From assembly GCA_938045215.1 (NCBI GenBank), contig CALINF010000230.1, positions 1 through 13,256 of the forward strand: a stretch of DNA of 13,256 bases, written 5' to 3'. Below, piece by piece: positions 5,475 through 13,256 of the stretch. Position 1 is the first letter of the stretch. The number at the start of each line of letters is the position of its first letter. Under the pieces are notes generated by a model that saw only the letters and a program-made list of their open reading frames with translations, was not told the DNA's origin and ran no database searches. The position numbers and the translations under genes are program-made. This DNA comes from an uncultured Halieaceae bacterium (GTDB lineage: Bacteria; Pseudomonadota; Gammaproteobacteria; Pseudomonadales; Halieaceae).

Positions 5475-6536
5475 CTATTGGGCTGCCTCCAGAGCGGCCA
5501 GATCTGCCTCGGCGATAGCCTGTAGCTCTTCCTGAGCTACCGGCGTGAGCTTGACGACGACACCCAGCATCGGATGATCGAGATAGTGAACCTCGTTGCT
5601 GCGCATGCGTCGCTTCTCGGTAAAGCGCACGGCATGGCGCCAGGGATAGACGGGTTCCAGGCTCATGCCACTGTCTGCTAGCGGGGGTGTCTGGTCAGTG
5701 CTGTCGGCTGGCGCTGGCTGCGGTTTGCTGGTGCGCGCGTCGCTGGCTGCGGCTGCAAGCAGTGACGGCTCGGGTTCAATCAGGAGCAGTGAGGGAGGTC
5801 CCAGCGGCGCTGGCGGCATCGCCCACTGACCGGGCAGATAGTTGCCGGTGGTGTTCATCCACAAGTCGGTTTCTATGTGTAAGTAGCGTGACAGATAAAC
5901 TTTTACGCTCCCTTGCAGGCGAGGCCATTGTCGCGTGTCACCAGAGCGGTCCAGCACTATGGGTAGTGCGCTGTTTTCGTCACGCATGGGCTGCAGCCAG
6001 GTCTGGTGAAACAGCGTGCGATAGTTCCCCATACGCTGCATGTATGCCGCCTTGCCTCGAAACTCGCGCTCTGCTGCTGCGCGCTGTACGAAGGGCACCG
6101 GTAGTGTTGGGGCGCTATCTTCCAGGGCGGTAGCGGTTGCAGTGCTATCAGACGATGCGTCCTGTACAGGTCCGGGGTCCTGCCGGGGGATGTCGGTACT
6201 GTTTGGCGTGGCCCCGGGCCTGGCGTCGAACCCTGCTTCGGATTGGGGCAGCTCAATGGTTTGTACTCCGCGGGCATTGAGGATGCTGTCTTGTCCAAAT
6301 TCTTCGATATTGCGCTTTACCTGGGTCTCGTCAATGAGAAAACGCACCGAATCGGGGTAGCTCAGATCAGGTATCGGCTTCCAGCTTTCCGCGCTGTCGG
6401 CACTGCCTGACTCGTGGCTGAATACGAGCAGTTCCACACGAAACCAGCGATCGCTTTGCGCCTGGGCCGACATGGCAAGTAGCGTTGTTGTGACAAGAAT
6501 AGCCAAACTGTGTGTCAGGGTGGGATGTGTTTTCAT
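5475..6536 (-). CDS. CsiV family protein, secreted, 353 aa
   Basis: Envelope protein of the family annotated as CsiV, described as peptidoglycan-binding; I recall the family name but not its mechanism. Residues 1-26 form a signal peptide: basic start, hydrophobic LAILVTTTLLAMSA core, and an AQA cleavage site before QSDRW. There is no lipobox cysteine, so it should be periplasmic. Conserved parts are the N-terminal strand RWFRVELLVFSH (30-41), the middle KVYLSRYLHIETDLWMN segment, and the C-terminal RMRSNEVHYLDHPMLGVVV region. Two low-complexity linkers rich in P, S, T, A and D (about residues 100-145 and 255-300) separate them. ATG 6536 overlaps the mfd TGA by one base, so the two are probably co-transcribed and coupled. 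The same pairing occurs in Pseudomonas (PA3003-PA3002). Family fairly sure, role not. Confidence 0.85.
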   Translation of the reverse strand: MKTHPTLTHSLAILVTTTLLAMSAQAQSDRWFRVELLVFSHESGSADSAESWKPIPDLSYPDSVRFLIDETQVKRNIEEFGQDSILNARGVQTIELPQSEAGFDARPGATPNSTDIPRQDPGPVQDASSDSTATATALEDSAPTLPVPFVQRAAAEREFRGKAAYMQRMGNYRTLFHQTWLQPMRDENSALPIVLDRSGDTRQWPRLQGSVKVYLSRYLHIETDLWMNTTGNYLPGQWAMPPAPLGPPSLLLIEPEPSLLAAAASDARTSKPQPAPADSTDQTPPLADSGMSLEPVYPWRHAVRFTEKRRMRSNEVHYLDHPMLGVVVKLTPVAQEELQAIAEADLAALEAAQ

Positions 6537-9500
6537 CAGGCCGCGGGTTCCGCTATGTCGCTGTGGAAGTTATCCAGCAAGTTATCAATAAATTGTTGTC
6601 TGTCTTTCAATTCAGGCAGCTCGCACACAAATTTGAACCGTGTAGCCCCTGCCAGCTTGTAGGCGTGTGGATCCGACTGCACCAGCTTTACTAGTGACAT
6701 TGGATTGACTCGCGTGGTGTCCTTGAACTCGATGGTACCACCGCTGCCACCAACCTCAATGCCGCGAATCCCCAGATCTTCTGCACGCAGTCGCAGCCGA
6801 CTCAATTCAACAAGGTTGCTCACTTGAGGCGGTAACAGCCCAAAACGATCGATCATCTCTACCTGAATTTCGCGAAGCGCATCATTGCTGCCTGCCCCCG
6901 CTATCCGTTTGTACAGCACCAGTCGAGCATTGATATCCGGCAGATAGTCATCGGGTATCAGCGCTGGCACATGCAAATTTATCTCCGTGCCTTGTTCCAG
7001 TGGGGCATCGACATCGGGTATCTCGCCGCGCCTGAGCGCTTCAACAGCTCGCTGCAGCATATCCATATACAGCGAAAATCCTACGCTATGGATCTGACCG
7101 CTTTGCTCGTCACCCAGCAACTCGCCAGCGCCTCTTATTTCCAGGTCGTGGGTTGCGAGCATGTAGCCCGCTCCAAGATCACCGGCGGCTTCAATTGCCT
7201 CCAGCCGCTTGCCTGCATCCTTGGTGATAGCGGAGCGCGGAGGACACAGCAGGTACGCATAGGCCTGGTGGTGAGATCGGCCTACGCGGCCACGCAACTG
7301 GTGCAACTGGGCCAGTCCAAACTTGTCTGCCCGCTCGATTATGATGGTGTTGGCATTGGGGATGTCGATGCCGGTCTCGATAATCGTGGTACACAGCAGG
7401 ATGTGGTGCCGCTGGTGGTAAAACGATGACATCACCTGCTCGAGTTCATTCTCACGCATCTGGCCATGGGCAACCGCGATAGACAGGTCGGGTAACAGTT
7501 CACGTAGCTTGCGAGCGGTTTCCTCTATGCTCTTGACCTCGTTATGCAGGTAGTACACCTGGCCACCCCGTAAGGTCTCGCGCAGAACGGCCTCCTTGAT
7601 TAGTGCGATGTTGTGTTCGCGCACGAAGGTCTTAATCGATAGTCGTCTGGCGGGCGGTGTAGCAATGATCGATAGGTCGCGCATGCCGCCTAGTGCCATG
7701 TTTAGTGTTCGAGGAATCGGTGTGGCGGTTAGCGTCAGGATGTCTACTTCGGCGCGCAGGGCTTTGATGGCTTCTTTTTGCTTCACACCAAAGCGATGCT
7801 CTTCATCGATAATCAGCAGGCCCAGATCGTGAAAGTTAAAATTGGTTTGCAGTAGTTTGTGCGTGCCCACCAGAATATCGACCTTGCCAGCCGCAACACG
7901 GCGGGTAACTTCCTCGAGCTGCTTGGCTGTTTTGAATCTGGAGACCACTTCCACATTGACGGGCCAGTCTGCAAAGCGGTCGCTGAATGAGCCAAAGTGC
8001 TGCTGTGCCAGCAGCGTGGTAGGAACCAGTACGGCCACCTGCTTCTTGTTCTGTGTTGCAATAAACGCTGCACGCATCGCGACTTCGGTCTTGCCAAAGC
8101 CCACGTCACCACACACCAGCCTGTCCATAACACCGGGACTGGCCATGTCGTCCACTACAGCCTGTATCGTAACCTCCTGATCCGGGGTTTCTTCAAACGG
8201 GAAAGCCGCGGAGAAGAGTTTGTAATTGTCTTCGGGAACAATAAAACGATAACCCTCGCGCGCTTCGCGGCGTGCGTACACGTCCAGTAATTGGGCGGCA
8301 ACGTCACTGGCGCGTTCGCTGGCTTTGCGGCGTGCCTTGTCCCACTGCTCAGACCCCAGGCGATGCAGGGGAGCCAGCTCAGGATCGCTGCCAGCATAGC
8401 GACTGATCAGGTGCAGGGAGGCGACGGGCACATACAGCGTTGCACCTTCTGCGTAGCGCAGTGTGAGGAACTCCGTTTCCTGCTCGTTGATGGTCAGTGT
8501 TTGCAGGCCAACATAGCGACCCACGCCGTGTTCCAGATGCACCACCGGTACGCCTTCACGCAACTCGGTTAGATCGCGATAGATATTAACGGTGTCGCTT
8601 TCTTTCTCGACGCGACGACGGCGACGCTGTGCAACGCGGTTGCCATACAGTTGCGCTTCGCACACCAGTGCGGGTTGATCGTGTCCAAGGTAGAGGCCGC
8701 GATCGATAGGCGCGGTAGCAATAGCGAAGGGCTCAGAAGATGCGAGAAAGCTCTGCCAATTCTCAGTTTGCGCCGGTATCAGCCCGTGTGCAGCCAATGA
8801 CTCCATGAGGATCTCCCGGCGGCCAGCAGACTCGGCGCATAGCAGCAAGGGGCCGGTACGCGCTTCAATCAACGCCTTCAGTGCCTCCACGGGGCTACCT
8901 GAACGATCGATGTCGAGTTCAGGTGATGCAACTGAGGGTGAAGCAATGTGCACCGGCGCATCGGGGTTGCGGCGCAGTTCCAGTGTCGCGTGCAGGCTGA
9001 GCTCGTGGTAGAGCTCTTCGACAGGGATAAAGCCGCGCTTGGGCGGTAACAACGGACGGCGGGGGTCGATGCCATATTCTTCGAAGCGCTCGCCGACATC
9101 CTTCCAGAAGCGTTGCGCAGACGTGTGATGATCACCGCAGGTGATCAGCGCCGCGTTCTCGGGCAGATAGTCGAACAGGTTGCCGCAGCGCTCGAAGAAC
9201 AGAGGGAGAAAGTACTCGGCGCCGCCGGGTACCCGGCCGGCGCTAATCTCGGTGTAGGTCGGGCAGGCATCCGGGTCGACATCAAATGCCTCATACCAGT
9301 TCATCTGGAAAGTGTTGATGGCTGCTTTGTTGAGTGGGAACTCCCGTGCCGGTAGCAGGTTGATCGACTCCACCCTATCCACGGTGCGCTGGGTTTCTGG
9401 ATCAAATGTGCGCAGGCTGTCGACTTCATCATCCAGAAGGTCGATGCGGTAGGGCAGGGTGCTGCCCATTGGAAAAATGTCCAGCAACGAGCCGCGCAGC

Positions 9501-10126
9501 GCAAACTCGCCATGCTCGTACACGGTTTCAACGTTGTGGTAGCCATTGCGCTCGAGATTGCGACGAAAGCTGGCCACTTCCAGTTTCTGTCCCGGTGCCA
9601 GTACCAGGCTGGATCCGGCGATGTAGTGCGCCGGAGGCAGCCTGTGCATCAAAGTGGGAACGGGAACAACCAATATGCCGCCCGTTAGCGCGGGCAGTCG
9701 ATACAAGGTGTTGAGACGTTCGGAAATAATGTCCTGATGCGGGGAAAAGTTATCGTAAGGCAGCGTTTCCCAGTCGGGTAATGCCAGCACGTCTAGCGGC
9801 TCGGGAAGGAAGAATGGCAGCTCCCGCTCCAGGGTCAGCGCGCTGCTGGTATCGGCAGTGATCACCACCAACAGGCGATCGGGGCTGGCCAGCTCAGCAA
9901 TACAACGCGTTTCTGCACTACCATGAAAGGGACCTATAGCCGTGCGAGTCCCGGTCTTTCGTGGCCAGGGCGAGGCAGCAATCAGGGTGGCAAAGGGGGT
10001 GTCTGGCAAGTCGAGCCTCGGGCCGGCAATCAGCGGGAGCTCATTGTAAAGGCAGAATGGCCGGCTCTCCAGCGGCTTGGTTGAAATGCGCACTAATTCT
10101 GAGCTGTTGCGCTTGCGGCCGTGCAA
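6536..10126 (-). CDS. mfd: Transcription-repair coupling factor Mfd
   Basis: ATP-driven translocase that displaces RNA polymerase stalled at lesions and recruits UvrA for nucleotide excision repair. Using the longest frame (TTG 10126, 1196 residues), the order is a UvrB-like N-terminal module (DWETLPYDNFSPHQD is diagnostic), the polymerase-interacting CarD-like domain near 525-590 (VPVVHLEHGVGRYVG), and the helicase domains. Walker A is GDVGFGKT with lysine 679, and the DEEH box is at 774-777. The RecG-like TRG region follows, then the C-terminal domain. The start is unsettled: no ATG exists near the N-terminus, and GTG 10093 and TTG 10009 are in frame. E. coli Mfd has 1148 residues and TTG 10009 would give 1157, so the longest version may be about 40 residues too long. 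It overlaps csiV and is divergent from gap. Identity is certain. Confidence 0.97.
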   Translation of the reverse strand: MHGRKRNSSELVRISTKPLESRPFCLYNELPLIAGPRLDLPDTPFATLIAASPWPRKTGTRTAIGPFHGSAETRCIAELASPDRLLVVITADTSSALTLERELPFFLPEPLDVLALPDWETLPYDNFSPHQDIISERLNTLYRLPALTGGILVVPVPTLMHRLPPAHYIAGSSLVLAPGQKLEVASFRRNLERNGYHNVETVYEHGEFALRGSLLDIFPMGSTLPYRIDLLDDEVDSLRTFDPETQRTVDRVESINLLPAREFPLNKAAINTFQMNWYEAFDVDPDACPTYTEISAGRVPGGAEYFLPLFFERCGNLFDYLPENAALITCGDHHTSAQRFWKDVGERFEEYGIDPRRPLLPPKRGFIPVEELYHELSLHATLELRRNPDAPVHIASPSVASPELDIDRSGSPVEALKALIEARTGPLLLCAESAGRREILMESLAAHGLIPAQTENWQSFLASSEPFAIATAPIDRGLYLGHDQPALVCEAQLYGNRVAQRRRRRVEKESDTVNIYRDLTELREGVPVVHLEHGVGRYVGLQTLTINEQETEFLTLRYAEGATLYVPVASLHLISRYAGSDPELAPLHRLGSEQWDKARRKASERASDVAAQLLDVYARREAREGYRFIVPEDNYKLFSAAFPFEETPDQEVTIQAVVDDMASPGVMDRLVCGDVGFGKTEVAMRAAFIATQNKKQVAVLVPTTLLAQQHFGSFSDRFADWPVNVEVVSRFKTAKQLEEVTRRVAAGKVDILVGTHKLLQTNFNFHDLGLLIIDEEHRFGVKQKEAIKALRAEVDILTLTATPIPRTLNMALGGMRDLSIIATPPARRLSIKTFVREHNIALIKEAVLRETLRGGQVYYLHNEVKSIEETARKLRELLPDLSIAVAHGQMRENELEQVMSSFYHQRHHILLCTTIIETGIDIPNANTIIIERADKFGLAQLHQLRGRVGRSHHQAYAYLLCPPRSAITKDAGKRLEAIEAAGDLGAGYMLATHDLEIRGAGELLGDEQSGQIHSVGFSLYMDMLQRAVEALRRGEIPDVDAPLEQGTEINLHVPALIPDDYLPDINARLVLYKRIAGAGSNDALREIQVEMIDRFGLLPPQVSNLVELSRLRLRAEDLGIRGIEVGGSGGTIEFKDTTRVNPMSLVKLVQSDPHAYKLAGATRFKFVCELPELKDRQQFIDNLLDNFHSDIAEPAA

Positions 10127-10141
10127 GCCACATAAGATAAT
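10113..10141 (+). promoter_or_regulatory. Candidate promoter for gap
   Basis: TTGCGG (10113-10118) and GATAAT (10136-10141, five of six) are 17 bases apart, placing transcription start near 10148, about 30 bases before the gap GTG. The -35 matches only three of six. It would lie within the mfd reading frame if mfd began at 10126, an indirect hint that mfd starts further in. Confidence 0.35.
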
Positions 10142-10178
10142 ACGCGCCCCTGATCGCCACTAGAGAACGGTTGCCGTT

Positions 10179-11639
10179 GTGAATGAGCGTAAAAGAGAGC
10201 GTCCCGCAGACTACTTCAAAGATTGGAAACAGCGCGAAGCCCTGGCTGAAAGCATGATCCCCATAGTGGGTCGCCTGTCCCGAGAGAAAAACGTCAAATG
10301 TTATATCTACGGTCGCTCGCTGGTGAACCGTTCGGTGCTGCAGATCATGAAAGATCACCGCTATGTGCGCCAGGTCGAGGAAAACGAACTGTCCGAATTC
10401 GAGACATCACCTGTTCTGAATACGCTATCACAACTGGATCTGGGTCCTGCGCATATTGACGTAGGTCGTATTGCCGTGGCGTATTTCGATAAGGGGAAAG
10501 GCGAAGGCTTGAGCATTGAGGATTATGTTCGTCGTGAAGTGGCGGATCTGATTGGCGCCAAGGAGACACCGCACGAGCCCGTTGATGTGGTGTTATACGG
10601 TTTTGGCCGTATTGGTCGTCTGATGGCGCGAATCCTGATCGACAAGACCGACGGTGGCGCCAATCTGCGCCTGCGTGCAATCGTTGTACGCAAGGGTAAA
10701 GCCGAAAACGATATCCTCAAGCGTGCCAGCTTGCTGCGCCGCGATTCTGTACATGGTGCATTCAGCGGCACAATACGGGTCGACGAAGAGCGCCAGTCGT
10801 TCGTAGCCAACGGCAACGAAGTGCGGGTTATCTATGCAGATGCCCCCGATTCCATTGATTACACCGCTTATGGTATCAACAACGCCATTATCATCGACAA
10901 CACCGGCGTCTGGCGGGATGAGGAAGCGCTCTCTGCGCACCTGAAGTCCAAGGGTGCCAGCAAGGTTATTCTCACGGCGCCTGGCAAGGGTGACATGAAG
11001 AACGTTGTTGCGGGCATCAATAGCGACATCATTACTGCGCAGGACACGATTGTGTCTGCAGCCTCGTGCACCACCAATGCCATCGTGCCGCCCCTCAAAG
11101 CAATTGATGACGAGTTTGGTATTGTGTCCGGGCATGTAGAGACAGTGCATGCTTACACCAATGATCAAAACCTGATCGACAACTATCACAAGGCTGATCG
11201 GCGTGGCCGCAGTGCACCGTTGAATATGGTGCTCACCGAAACCGGTGCGGCCAAGGCCGTTGCCAAGGTGTTGCCGCAGTTGGAAGGTAAGCTCACGGGC
11301 AATGCGATCCGAGTGCCAACGCCCAATGTGTCGATGGCAATACTCAATCTGACGTTGAGTCGCGCGACCTCCAAGGAGGAACTTAACGAGTACATGCGTG
11401 ACACTGCGCTGCATTCGTATATGCGCAAGCAAATTGACTACTCCAACTCGCCAGAAGTGGTGTCCAGTGACTTCGTGGGCTCTCGTACCGCCTGTGTCTA
11501 CGATGCCCAGGCTACGATCGTGAATGGTACCCAGGCGGTGGTGTATCTGTGGTACGACAACGAATTCGGTTATAGCTGCCAGGTGCATCGCATCCTGGAG
11601 CAGATGGCGGGGATCCAATACGCAGTCTACCCCAGGTAG
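10179..11639 (+). CDS. gap: Glyceraldehyde-3-phosphate dehydrogenase with N-terminal extension
   Basis: NAD(P)-dependent oxidation of glyceraldehyde-3-phosphate to 1,3-bisphosphoglycerate, or the reverse in gluconeogenesis. The protein has 486 residues against about 330 for classical GAPDH; the surplus is an N-terminal region of roughly 130 residues (DYFKDWKQREALAESMIPIV, then CYIYGRSLVNRSVLQIMKDH). A Rossmann start GFGRIGR lies at 141-147, the catalytic ASCTTN with C297, the HAYTNDQ histidine segment follows, and the C-terminal signature is WYDNEFGYS. The same extended form lies next to mfd and nqr in Pseudomonas (PA3001, by recall). The start is GTG 10179 with a weak GAGAACGG before it; an out-of-frame ATG at 10183 is not used. 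The extension's role is unknown. The dehydrogenase call is secure; cofactor and physiological direction cannot be read from sequence. Confidence 0.94.
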   Translation: MNERKRERPADYFKDWKQREALAESMIPIVGRLSREKNVKCYIYGRSLVNRSVLQIMKDHRYVRQVEENELSEFETSPVLNTLSQLDLGPAHIDVGRIAVAYFDKGKGEGLSIEDYVRREVADLIGAKETPHEPVDVVLYGFGRIGRLMARILIDKTDGGANLRLRAIVVRKGKAENDILKRASLLRRDSVHGAFSGTIRVDEERQSFVANGNEVRVIYADAPDSIDYTAYGINNAIIIDNTGVWRDEEALSAHLKSKGASKVILTAPGKGDMKNVVAGINSDIITAQDTIVSAASCTTNAIVPPLKAIDDEFGIVSGHVETVHAYTNDQNLIDNYHKADRRGRSAPLNMVLTETGAAKAVAKVLPQLEGKLTGNAIRVPTPNVSMAILNLTLSRATSKEELNEYMRDTALHSYMRKQIDYSNSPEVVSSDFVGSRTACVYDAQATIVNGTQAVVYLWYDNEFGYSCQVHRILEQMAGIQYAVYPR

Positions 11640-11659
11640 GCAGAGGACAGGCTGAGTCG

Positions 11660-11702
11660 GCAGGTACCATAACGCCTGCTCAAAAGTTGTTCAAAATCAA
11701 CT
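11660..11702 (+). terminator. Two short hairpins after gap
   Basis: GCAGG (11660-11664) pairs with CCTGC (11675-11679), and AGTTG (11685-11689) pairs with CAACT (11698-11702). They begin about 20 bases after the gap stop. Neither is followed by a clean T tract, so termination efficiency is doubtful, and some readthrough into nqrA is possible. Confidence 0.3.
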
Positions 11703-11711
11703 AATTGTTGT

Positions 11712-11734
11712 CCGTCGGTAGTGGCATCCGACGG
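11712..11734. repeat. Perfect inverted repeat at the nqrA promoter -35 region
   Basis: CCGTCGG (11712-11718), nine-base spacer, CCGACGG (11728-11734). The centre falls at about 11723, on the -35 region for the TATAAT at 11746. It could be an operator for a dimeric regulator or the end of the gap transcript; sequence alone does not decide. Confidence 0.5.
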
Positions 11735-11751
11735 TGTCATTCCGCTATAAT
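11721..11751 (+). promoter_or_regulatory. Promoter for the nqr operon
   Basis: A perfect TATAAT (11746-11751) is preceded by GTGGCA (11721-11726, four of six) at a long 19-base spacing. The bases after the -10 are GCGCGCGG, an all-GC discriminator of the kind found at promoters under stringent (ppGpp/DksA) control. Transcription would begin near 11758, giving a leader of about 150 bases before nqrA. Confidence 0.6.
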
Positions 11752-11757
11752 GCGCGC

Positions 11758-11906
11758 GGTTTTAAGTCGGGAGCAGGCGGTATTTTCGCCAAATCGGGTC
11801 GTTGGGGTGGTGTTTTTGCCAACGAGCTGTATGTCAGTCATGCTACAGGCTGTCACCTGGCATCCCCGAGGGCTCACTTACTTTGTTTAAGGTGTAGGCA
11901 GATCGT
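11758..11906 (+). other. Structured 5' leader of nqrA
   Basis: About 150 untranslated bases between the predicted start site and the nqrA ATG contain three consecutive hairpins: GGCG/CGCC (11776-11779 with 11787-11790); TCGTTGG/CCAACGA (11799-11805 with 11819-11825); and ATGC-TA-CAGG/CCTGGCAT (11840-11849 with 11856-11863), eight pairs with a two-base bulge. No Rho-independent terminator follows. I do not recognise it as a known riboswitch. A small frame across it (from 11705) has no ribosome-binding site or recognisable product. Confidence 0.4.
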
Positions 11907-13250
11907 ATGATCAAAATAAAGCGGGGCATGGATATTCCAATCCAGGGCGCGCCCCAGCAGTCCATCGAAGATGCGCCCGCGGCGCGTGCTGCGGCTTTGG
12001 TTGGCTTTGACTACGTTGGTATGAAGCCAACGATGGAAGTTCGTGAGGGCGACCGCGTCAAGCTTGGCCAGTTGCTATTTTCTGACAAGAAGAACGCGGG
12101 TGTACTCTTTACGGCGCCGGCGGCGGGCACTGTGTCTGCCATCAATCGTGGCGCCAAGCGGGTTTTGCAGTCGGTAGTTATCGAGATCGATGGCGACGAC
12201 GCGGTGGAATTTCCCAAATACGATGCGGCTGGAATCGAGGCGCTGGACGCCGCAACCATCCGCAAGCAGTTGATAGACAGTGGCCAGTGGGTTGCCTTAC
12301 GCACTCGACCGTTCAGCAAGGTACCAGCGGTGGACAGTGAAGCAGCGGCCATTTTTGTGACTGCCATGGATTCACACCCATTGGCACCTGACCCCGCACT
12401 TGTGCTGGGCGAGCAGGCCGAGGCTTTCAAGTTAGGCCAGATCGTATTATCCAAATTGACCGCAGGTAAGGTTCATGTTTGCGCCGCAGCAGGCAGTGCC
12501 GTGCCAGTGGCCTCGGCTGCCAATGTCCAACTCAGCGAGTTCGCCGGGCCGCATCCAGCCGGTCTGCCGGGCACCCACATCCACTATCTGGAAGGTTGCA
12601 ATGCTTCCAAGCATGTCTGGCAGATTGGCTATCAGGATACGATAGCCATCGGCCATCTATTCCTCGACGGCAGGTTGTACACAGAGCGGGTCATCTCGCT
12701 GGCAGGCCCTCAGGTAGAAAAACCGCGTGTACTGCGCACCCGATTGGGAGTGGATTTACAAGCGCTGTGTGCCGGCCAGGTGAAGGATGGCGATAACCGT
12801 GTTGTCTCGGGCTCTGTACTGGGCGGACGTCAGGTGCAGGCGGCGACCAGCTATCTGGGGCGCTATCACAATCAGGTGTCGGTTCTGCTTGAAGGCAGGC
12901 AGCGAGAATTCATGGGATGGCTCTCTCCGGGCGCTAAAAAGCACTCCAATATGGGCATCTACATCACCAGCTTTTTTGGCACCAAGCCGCTGGCGATGAC
13001 CACCAATACCAACGGAAGCGAACGGGCGATGGTGCCGGTGGGCTCCTATGAGACCATTATGCCTTTAGATATCCTGCCCACTCAGCTGCTGCGTTCGCTG
13101 ATAGTAGGCGATACCGAGACGGCTCAGTCACTGGGCTGCCTTGAGCTTGAGGAAGAAGATCTGGCCCTGTGCACTTACGTGTGCCCTGGCAAATACGAGT
13201 ATGGCCCGATTCTGCGGGATAACCTCACACGCATCGAAAAGGAGGGTTAA
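11907..13250 (+). CDS. nqrA: Na+-translocating NADH:quinone reductase subunit A
   Basis: Subunit A of the six-subunit Na+-NQR, which oxidises NADH, reduces ubiquinone and pumps sodium out. NqrA is the cytoplasm-facing subunit linked to quinone binding, and no membrane helix is visible here. The 447 residues match the family length. Recognisable parts are the N-terminal MIKIKRGMDIPIQGAP, a biotinyl-like segment (residues 45-75: REGDRVKLGQLLFSDK, then FTAPAAGTV), the central GTHIHYLEGCN with HVWQIGYQDTIAIGHLF and RVISLAGP, and the C-terminal LCTYVCPGKYEYGPILRDN, which resembles the RnfC-type SLBB region. The start is ATG 11907 with GTAGG eight bases before it. It should be the first gene of nqrABCDEF. 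Identification is secure. Confidence 0.97.
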   Translation: MIKIKRGMDIPIQGAPQQSIEDAPAARAAALVGFDYVGMKPTMEVREGDRVKLGQLLFSDKKNAGVLFTAPAAGTVSAINRGAKRVLQSVVIEIDGDDAVEFPKYDAAGIEALDAATIRKQLIDSGQWVALRTRPFSKVPAVDSEAAAIFVTAMDSHPLAPDPALVLGEQAEAFKLGQIVLSKLTAGKVHVCAAAGSAVPVASAANVQLSEFAGPHPAGLPGTHIHYLEGCNASKHVWQIGYQDTIAIGHLFLDGRLYTERVISLAGPQVEKPRVLRTRLGVDLQALCAGQVKDGDNRVVSGSVLGGRQVQAATSYLGRYHNQVSVLLEGRQREFMGWLSPGAKKHSNMGIYITSFFGTKPLAMTTNTNGSERAMVPVGSYETIMPLDILPTQLLRSLIVGDTETAQSLGCLELEEEDLALCTYVCPGKYEYGPILRDNLTRIEKEG

Positions 13251-13256
13251 GGCGTG
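13239..13256 (+). promoter_or_regulatory. Ribosome-binding site and probable start codon of nqrB
   Basis: AAGGAGGG (13239-13246) sits over the end of nqrA and precedes GTG at 13254-13256 by seven bases, ideal for translation of the next gene. The window ends at this codon, so only gene order suggests nqrB. Confidence 0.5.

Noticed and set aside
10041..10133. Leftward 30-codon frame with ATG 10133 overlapping the mfd N-terminus
   Set aside because: No ribosome-binding site and no recognisable product; it is an alternative frame of the mfd start region.
10593..11618. 341-residue open frame antisense to gap
   Set aside because: It lies wholly opposite a clear GAPDH gene, is rich in H, R and I as expected of a shadow frame, and shows no family motif.
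11705..11890. 61-residue frame across the nqrA leader
   Set aside because: It starts upstream of the promoter -10, has no ribosome-binding site and no recognisable protein character.
1..13256. Mobile elements, CRISPR arrays, toxin-antitoxin pairs, defence genes
   Set aside because: I found no direct repeats with spacers, transposase, integrase or paired small toxin-like genes; the genes are conserved housekeeping genes in conserved order.

Overview
This window looks like ordinary chromosomal housekeeping DNA from a gammaproteobacterium. From memory, the gene order closely follows the Pseudomonas aeruginosa block PA3011-PA2999: topA, a DUF6586 gene, a small conserved gene, lexA, methylthioinosine phosphorylase, csiV, mfd, an N-terminally extended gap, then nqrA. 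A Na+-pumping NADH:quinone reductase (nqr) points to a marine or halotolerant relative such as Cellvibrionales/Halieaceae; that placement is inference. I see no insertion sequence, prophage, CRISPR array, tRNA or rRNA.

Layout. Positions 1-2073 read rightward: the 3' part of topA (5' end outside the window), a DUF6586 gene overlapping it by four bases, and an 83-residue acidic conserved protein. Positions 2074-2220 are a convergent intergenic spacer rich in inverted repeats. lexA runs leftward (2221-2823), with two tandem LexA boxes directly upstream of its ribosome-binding site. A 105-residue DUF6763-type protein also runs leftward (2997-3314). Rightward again come an MscS-family mechanosensitive channel (about 3567-4700) and, overlapping by four bases, a purine nucleoside phosphorylase-family gene read as S-methyl-5'-thioinosine phosphorylase (4697-5446). 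Convergent to these, mfd (start uncertain, to 6536) and csiV (6536-5475) form a leftward pair with a one-base overlap. Divergent from mfd is an extended glyceraldehyde-3-phosphate dehydrogenase (10179-11639). After a 267-base intergenic region with a good promoter and a hairpin-rich leader comes nqrA (11907-13250). The last three bases are probably the nqrB start codon.

Themes. DNA topology and repair genes cluster here (topA, lexA, mfd), but they lie in separate transcription units and only lexA shows SOS boxes. sulA, which follows lexA in Pseudomonas, is absent, and the MscS gene occupies the place where psrA and nagZ lie there. Central metabolism (gap) and respiration (nqr) occupy the right end. 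Many genes appear to use GTG or TTG starts, including two TTGA stop/start overlaps.

I found no convincing new multi-gene system. The best leads are regulatory: the structured nqrA leader with its GC-rich discriminator promoter, the inverted repeats between the 83-residue gene and lexA, and the short ORF in front of the MscS gene.
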